A DNA stretch of 64,000 nucleotides from Kocuria soli (GTDB lineage: Bacteria > Actinomycetota > Actinomycetes > Actinomycetales > Micrococcaceae), in contig NZ_RKMF01000006.1 in the NCBI RefSeq assembly GCF_003797835.1, positions 1-64,000 of the forward strand. Direction: 5' to 3'. Position 1 is the stretch's first letter. Each line of letters starts with the position of its first letter. A program made the translations under genes and the position numbers. Below the pieces are notes generated by a model. That model was not told the origin of the DNA. It was given only the letters and a program-made list of their open reading frames with translations, and made no database searches. Positions 59,850-64,000 of the stretch are shown in pieces.

Positions 59850-60556
59850 GCGAGCAGAACACCGAGAACACCGAGAACGTGGCAGCCGAGGCTGGCACCG
59901 AGTCCAACACCGCAGCCGGCAACGAACGTGGCGGCCGTGGTGAGCGCAACGAGCGCGGTGGCCGCAACAACGACCGCGGCGGCCGTGGTGGCCGTGGCGA
60001 GCGTGGCGGCCGTGGACGTGAGCGCGACGAGGAGAAGGACAAGTTCCTCGAGCGCGTCGTGACCATCAACCGCGTTGCCAAGGTCGTCAAGGGCGGCCGT
60101 CGCTTCAGCTTCACCGCACTGGTCGTCGTCGGCGACGGCGACGGCATGGTCGGCGTCGGCTACGGCAAGGCCAAGGAAGTTCCCGCGGCCATCTCCAAGG
60201 GAGTCGAGGAGGCGAAGAAGAACTTCTTCCGCGTCCCGCGCGTCGAGAAGCGCACCATCCCGCACCGTGTGCAGGGTGAGGCCGCTGCCGGTGTGGTCAT
60301 GCTGCGTCCGGCAACCCCGGGTACCGGTGTCATCGCCGGTGGTCCGGTGCGTGCGGTCCTGGAGTGCGCGGGCATTCACGACGTTCTCTCGAAGTCCCTC
60401 GGGTCTTCCAACCAGATCAACATCGTGCACGCGACCATCGAGGCTCTTCGCCAGCTCGAGGAGCCGGCGGCTGTCGCGGCTCGTCGTGGCCTGCCCATGG
60501 ACGAGGTCGTTCCCGCCCCGCTGCTGCGCGAACTCCAGCAGAAGGCAGGTGCGTGA
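59846..60556 (+). CDS. rpsE: 30S ribosomal protein S5 with Arg/Gly-rich N-terminal extension
   Basis: The 236-residue S5 guards decoding accuracy. The conserved core starts at about residue 68 ([21 protein letters not shown]), with the S5 signature around [15 protein letters not shown]. Before it is a long extension: an acidic Asn/Glu-rich part (1-25) and then about 40 residues of alternating Arg, Gly, Asn and Glu. E. coli S5 has 167 residues, so the extension is substantial; similar ones occur in some high-GC Gram-positives. The start is GTG 59846. Confidence 0.96.
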   Translation: MSEQNTENTENVAAEAGTESNTAAGNERGGRGERNERGGRNNDRGGRGGRGERGGRGRERDEEKDKFLERVVTINRVAKVVKGGRRFSFTALVVVGDGDGMVGVGYGKAKEVPAAISKGVEEAKKNFFRVPRVEKRTIPHRVQGEAAAGVVMLRPATPGTGVIAGGPVRAVLECAGIHDVLSKSLGSSNQINIVHATIEALRQLEEPAAVAARRGLPMDEVVPAPLLRELQQKAGA

Positions 60557-60762
60557 TGACGCAGAAGCGAATCCAGGCCGACGGCCGGGAGCTCAAGATC
60601 ACCCAGATCCGCTCCATGGTCGGGCAGAAGCAGAACATGCGCGACACCCTTCGTTCCCTGGGCTTGAAGAAGCCCGGCAACGTCGTGGTTCGCAAAGCCG
60701 ATGAGGCGACCGCGGGCATGATCAACACCGTGGCTCACCTCGTGACGGTTGAGGAGGCCTGA
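60556..60762 (+). CDS. rpmD: 50S ribosomal protein L30
   Basis: The 68-residue L30 has the expected [21 protein letters not shown] and [12 protein letters not shown] blocks. ATG 60556 overlaps the rpsE stop (TGATG). An in-frame upstream extension lies inside rpsE and is not real. It is slightly longer than E. coli L30 (59). Confidence 0.96.
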   Translation: MTQKRIQADGRELKITQIRSMVGQKQNMRDTLRSLGLKKPGNVVVRKADEATAGMINTVAHLVTVEEA

Positions 60763-60764
60763 GC

Positions 60765-61262
60765 ATGGCTGAGAACACTGAGAACGTCGCCGAGAACATC
60801 TCGACGGACGGCACCACCAAGGACGCCCTGAAGGTCCACCACCTCAAGCCGGCCCCCGGCGCCAAGAAGGCTCGCACCCGTGTGGGCCGTGGTGAGGGTT
60901 CCAAGGGTAAGACCGCCGGTCGCGGTACCAAGGGCACGAAGGCTCGTTACCAGGTGAAGCCCGGCTTCGCCGGTGGCCAGCTGCCGCTGCACATGCGCCT
61001 GCCCAAGCTGCGCGGGTTCACCAACCCGTTCCGCGTGGAGTACCAGGTCGTGAACCTGGACCGCCTGGGCGAGCTGTTCCCCGAGGGGGGCACCGTCGGC
61101 ATAGAGGAGCTCGTGGCCAAGGGCGCGGTTCGCAAGAACCAGCCGGTCAAGGTCCTCGGCGACGGCGAGATCTCTGTGGTGGTCAACGTGACCGCCAACA
61201 AGTTCTCCACCTCCGCCGCGGAGAAGATCGCCGCCGCCGGTGGCTCCACCACCACTGCGTGA
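60765..61262 (+). CDS. rplO: 50S ribosomal protein L15
   Basis: The 165-residue L15 has a 20-residue acidic N-terminal extension ([13 protein letters not shown]), then [19 protein letters not shown] and the Gly-rich [20 protein letters not shown] block that folds along 23S rRNA. The extension recalls the first residues of S5 in this operon. It starts at ATG 60765 and is followed by a terminator, so secY is not in the same simple transcript. Confidence 0.97.
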   Translation: MAENTENVAENISTDGTTKDALKVHHLKPAPGAKKARTRVGRGEGSKGKTAGRGTKGTKARYQVKPGFAGGQLPLHMRLPKLRGFTNPFRVEYQVVNLDRLGELFPEGGTVGIEELVAKGAVRKNQPVKVLGDGEISVVVNVTANKFSTSAAEKIAAAGGSTTTA

Positions 61263-61298
61263 TCACTGACGCGTCGTCGGGAATGTCCTGACGCGACC

Positions 61299-61334
61299 AA
61301 GGCCCTCACTTCCCCTCCGGGAGGTGAGGGCCTT
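61299..61334 (+). terminator. Terminator after rplO
   Basis: AAGGCCCTCAC (61299-61309) pairs with GTGAGGGCCTT (61324-61334), with a further CCC/GGG around the loop. No strong T run. Confidence 0.8.
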
Positions 61335-61386
61335 GTCTCATACAGTGGCATTGACGGCATTGACGGCGTGCGCGGAGGCGAGACTG

Positions 61387-61427
61387 CAGTTTGATCGCTC
61401 CTGGCACCTTCAGCAGCGATCAAACTG
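61387..61427. repeat. 13-bp perfect inverted repeat upstream of secY
   Basis: CAGTTTGATCGCT (61387-61399) and AGCGATCAAACTG (61415-61427) are perfect inverted repeats with a 15-base spacer. There is no T run. It is a second hairpin after the rplO terminator, possibly an operator or a second terminator. The rest of the 428-bp rplO-secY gap shows no gene. Confidence 0.6.
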
Positions 61428-61499
61428 CCCATTCGCCGGCGGAAACCCCGTGTGAGACTTCCCTCCCCGCGTAGATGCTGCGTTCCTTGACCGTTTCGT

Positions 61500-61505
61500 T
61501 AGACT
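61500..61505 (+). promoter_or_regulatory. -10 box of the secY-adk-map unit
   Basis: TAGACT (61500-61505) lies 185 bases before secY. No proper -35 at 17 bp is seen (TTGACC lies too close at 61487-61492). Confidence 0.35.
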
Positions 61506-61690
61506 TGCGGGGGCCAAGACGGCCCACTGCACGCATTGCACCGACGCCCGCTCGAGCAGCGCGCGGCCCGGCGGGTCGCCCAGGGGAGGGTTGGGGCTCA
61601 TCAGCCCCGTCCGAATCCCACGCTCAACACGCGGGGCCGGCAACATGACCGGCCGGCCCACGGTCGAGACCAAGACCCTAGGAGAGATCT

Positions 61691-63001
61691 GTGCTCAGCG
61701 CTTTCGGTCGGGCGTTCACGACCCCCGAGCTGCGGACCAAGATTCTGTTCACCATCGGGATGATCGTGATCTACCGACTGGGTACCTTCGTTCCAGCCCC
61801 CGGCGTGGACTACGGCAACGTCCAGCAGTGTCTGGCATTGGGGAACACCTCGGGCGGGGTCTACGACCTGGTCAACCTGTTCAGCGGTGGCGCCCTCCTA
61901 CAGGTCTCGATCTTCGCCCTGGGCGTGATGCCGTACATCACGGCCAGCATCATCGTGCAGTTGCTGCGCGTGGTCATCCCCAGGTTCCAGGAACTGCACG
62001 AGGAAGGTCCCCAGGGCCAGGCGAAGCTCACCCAGTACACCCGCTACCTGACCATCGGGCTGGCATTGCTCAATGCGACCACCGTGGTCTCCTTGGCCCG
62101 CAGCGGTCAGCTGCTCGCCGGTTGTCCTCTGCCCGTGATTCCGAACGACACGATCCTGACCACCTTGATCATCATCGTGACCCTCACCGCCGGTACCACG
62201 GTGATCATGTGGCTGGGTGAGCGCATCACGGACAAAGGCGTGGGCAACGGCATGTCCCTGCTGATCTTCACCTCGATCGCCGCGGGCTTCCCCACGGCAC
62301 TGGGCCAGATCTTCAACACCAAGGGCTGGGGCCCCTTCTCCCTGGTCCTGCTGATCGGGCTGGTCGTGATCGTGTGCGTCGTGTTCGTGGAGCAGTCCCA
62401 GCGTCGCGTGCCCGTGCAGTACGCCAAGCGCATGGTGGGCCGACGGACCATCGGTGGATCGACGACCTACATCCCGCTCAAGGTCAACATGGCGGGCGTG
62501 ATCCCGATCATCTTCGCGTCCTCGATGCTCATGCTGCCCGGGCTGGTCTCGCAGTTCGCCATGCCCACGGACGGTTCGCCGGTGCCGGCCTGGATCAACT
62601 GGGTCAACACCTACCTGGCCTCCGGGGACCATCCGGTATACATGGTGGCGTACTTCCTGCTGATCGTGTTCTTCACGTACTTCTACGTCTCGATCACGTT
62701 CAACCCGGAGGAGGTCGCCGGGAACATGAAACGCTACGGCGGATTCATCCCGGGCATCCGCGCCGGGCAGCCCACGGAGTCCTACCTGCGCTACGTCATC
62801 AACCGGATCACCCTCCCGGGTGCGCTCTACCTGGGTATCGTGTCCATGATCCCGTTGATCGCGCTGGTGCTGTTCAACGCCAACCAGAACTTCCCGTTCG
62901 GCGGACCGTCCCTGCTGATCATGGTGGGTGTCGGTCTGGACACCGTGAAGCAGATCGACGCCCAGCTCCAGCAGCGCCACTACGAGGGCCTCCTGCGCTG
63001 A
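61691..63001 (+). CDS. secY: Preprotein translocase subunit SecY
   Basis: The 436-residue protein has the ten transmembrane helices of the Sec channel. LFSGGALLQVSIFALGVMPY is the first conserved signature (plug and helix 2 region), and the cytoplasmic loops with basic residues (QSQRRVPVQYAKRM near 240) that contact the ribosome and SecA are present. The start is GTG 61691 after AGGAGAGATCT. It begins the secY-adk-map unit. Confidence 0.97.
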   Translation: MLSAFGRAFTTPELRTKILFTIGMIVIYRLGTFVPAPGVDYGNVQQCLALGNTSGGVYDLVNLFSGGALLQVSIFALGVMPYITASIIVQLLRVVIPRFQELHEEGPQGQAKLTQYTRYLTIGLALLNATTVVSLARSGQLLAGCPLPVIPNDTILTTLIIIVTLTAGTTVIMWLGERITDKGVGNGMSLLIFTSIAAGFPTALGQIFNTKGWGPFSLVLLIGLVVIVCVVFVEQSQRRVPVQYAKRMVGRRTIGGSTTYIPLKVNMAGVIPIIFASSMLMLPGLVSQFAMPTDGSPVPAWINWVNTYLASGDHPVYMVAYFLLIVFFTYFYVSITFNPEEVAGNMKRYGGFIPGIRAGQPTESYLRYVINRITLPGALYLGIVSMIPLIALVLFNANQNFPFGGPSLLIMVGVGLDTVKQIDAQLQQRHYEGLLR

Positions 63002-63067
63002 GCCGCGGCTCACCGGGACACATTCACGACACGAAGCCAGAGAAGACGAGCAAGCAGGAGAGTGAAC

Positions 63068-63631
63068 ATGACCCGCATGTTGATCATCGGCCCCCCGGGC
63101 GCAGGCAAGGGCACCCAGGCGGTCCGCATTGCCGAGCGACTGGGCATCCCCGCGATCTCCACCGGAGACATCTTCCGGTTCAACATCAAGAACGGGACGG
63201 AGTTGGGCAAAGAGGCCCAGTCCTACACCGACGCCGGCAACCTGGTCCCCGATTCGGTGACCAACCGCATGGTCCGTGACCGCTTGGCCGAGGACGACGC
63301 GCAGAACGGCTTCCTCCTGGACGGGTACCCGCGCAACGCCGCGCAGGTCGAGGAACTCGACGCGATCCTCTCGGAGCGCGGTGAGAACCTGGACGTGGTG
63401 CTCAAGCTCAACGCCGAGACCGAGGAGCTCGTCCAGCGACTGCTGGGCCGCGCCGCCGAGCAGGGTCGAGCCGATGACACCGAGGACGTGATCCGGCACC
63501 GTCTGGACGTCTACGAAGAGGAGACGGCCGTCGTCGTCGACATCTACGACGCCCGCGGAATCGTGCGGGAGGTCGACGGCCTCGGCTCGATCGACGAGGT
63601 CACCGAGCGAATCGTGGCAGCCCTGGGCTGA
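63068..63631 (+). CDS. adk: Adenylate kinase (short LID)
   Basis: The 187-residue enzyme interconverts ATP, ADP and AMP. The P-loop GPPGAGKGT is at residues 8-16, and FLLDGYPRN carries the AMP-site arginine. The LID is short and has no zinc cysteines, as in mycobacterial Adk. ATG 63068 is preferred over GTG 63062, which abuts the AGGAGA site. It lies between secY and map in the usual order. Confidence 0.96.
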   Translation: MTRMLIIGPPGAGKGTQAVRIAERLGIPAISTGDIFRFNIKNGTELGKEAQSYTDAGNLVPDSVTNRMVRDRLAEDDAQNGFLLDGYPRNAAQVEELDAILSERGENLDVVLKLNAETEELVQRLLGRAAEQGRADDTEDVIRHRLDVYEEETAVVVDIYDARGIVREVDGLGSIDEVTERIVAALG

Positions 63632-63652
63632 TCGGCCCAGCCACGTGCTGTT

Positions 63653-63688
63653 GCGTGAGGCCCCCGACCCGCGTCGGGGGCCTCACGC
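63653..63688 (+). terminator. Terminator or attenuator between adk and map
   Basis: GCGTGAGGCCCCCGA (63653-63667) pairs perfectly with TCGGGGGCCTCACGC (63674-63688) around a six-base loop. There is no T run. Confidence 0.75.
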
Positions 63689-63769
63689 CTGGCCGGCCAC
63701 CCGAGCCCCTCAGCGCTCACGACAACCACCCATCACCCTGTACCCACCCTGTACCGAGGAGAACCGCAG

Positions 63770-64000
63770 ATGTTCGGTCGCCGCCGCATCGAGTACAAGT
63801 CCGATGCCCAACTGCGCACCATGGTCCGTGCCGGAGTCGTGACCTCCCGTGCCCTGGATGCCGCGGTGGCCGCCGCTCGCCCCGGGGCGAGCACGGCGGA
63901 CCTCGACGCCGCTTTCCGTGAGGTCCTGGCCGCCAACGGCGCGACCTCGAACTTCCTGGGCTACTTCGGCTACCCGGCCACCGTGTGCGTGTCCGTCAAC
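63770..64000 (+). CDS. map: Methionine aminopeptidase type I, N-terminal part (cut by window end)
   Basis: The first 77 codons are present, from ATG 63770 after CGAGGAGAAC to the window end. The sequence reads MFGRRRIEYKSDAQLRTM and ends in NFLGYFGYPATVCVSVN, the conserved segment just before the first metal-binding residues of type I MetAP. The metal ligands lie beyond the window. The secY-adk-map order is the standard actinobacterial arrangement, and the enzyme removes the initiator methionine. Confidence 0.93.
   Translation, partial: MFGRRRIEYKSDAQLRTMVRAGVVTSRALDAAVAAARPGASTADLDAAFREVLAANGATSNFLGYFGYPATVCVSVN

Noticed and set aside
59930-60030. Repeat-rich DNA in rpsE resembling a CRISPR or satellite array
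   Set aside because: The repeats are short, irregular and in frame, encoding an Arg/Gly-rich protein tail; there are no spacers and no cas genes.

Overview
The window is a high-GC Gram-positive (actinobacterial) chromosome segment, most likely from the Micrococcaceae (Kocuria/Micrococcus-like). The basis is the strong G/C third-position bias, a mycothiol synthase gene beside a GlnR-type regulator, an actinobacterial murB/MaoC neighbourhood, frequent GTG/TTG starts, apparently leaderless TANNNT promoters, and an S10-spc ribosomal cluster with no rpsN (S14) gene between L5 and S8, an arrangement described for Micrococcus luteus. The genus is an inference; no 16S gene is present.

Layout. 1-109: the 5' end of a minus-strand IS481-family insertion sequence abutting a tRNA-Tyr gene. 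0.2-5.5 kb: tRNA-Tyr, a thioredoxin, a VIT1/CCC1-type metal transporter, an AlkA-like glycosylase, a DEAD-box RNA helicase, tRNA-Thr and tRNA-Met. 5.5-15.5 kb: a MaoC dehydratase pair (hadAB-like), an MFS permease, murB, then a minus-strand block with asd, a GNAT protein, folA-thyA, a MutT1-type Nudix/histidine phosphatase, mshD and glnR. 15.8-22.5 kb: small membrane proteins, a nitrobindin-like protein, ygfZ, pfkA, ppk2 and an aspartate aminotransferase. 22.8-36.2 kb: tRNA-Trp, secE, nusG, rplKA, a double-GNAT gene, rplJL, rpoB and rpoC.

36.2-46.2 kb: a complete protocatechuate branch of the beta-ketoadipate pathway (pobA, pcaH, G, B, D, C, F, I, J) flanked by two IclR-family regulators. It converts 4-hydroxybenzoate through protocatechuate and 3-oxoadipate to succinyl-CoA and acetyl-CoA. 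It sits between rpoC and the str operon (rpsL, rpsG, fusA, tuf), as if a catabolic module had been placed in the core information-processing region. No aromatic-acid permease is included. A 30-bp near-perfect palindrome lies over the predicted pcaH promoter.

46.2-64 kb: rpsL-rpsG-fusA, tuf, the S10 operon (rpsJ to rpsQ), the spc operon (rplN to rplO), secY, adk and the first 77 codons of map, which is cut by the window end.

The most interesting non-coding signals are in the leaders of the ribosomal and RNA polymerase units. They are a three-way-junction terminator upstream of rpsL, the L10-leader attenuator upstream of rplJ, a 10-bp long-range stem upstream of rplN, three short hairpins upstream of rpsJ, and mutually exclusive pairings upstream of rpoB. 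I found no CRISPR array, prophage, rRNA gene or defence system.
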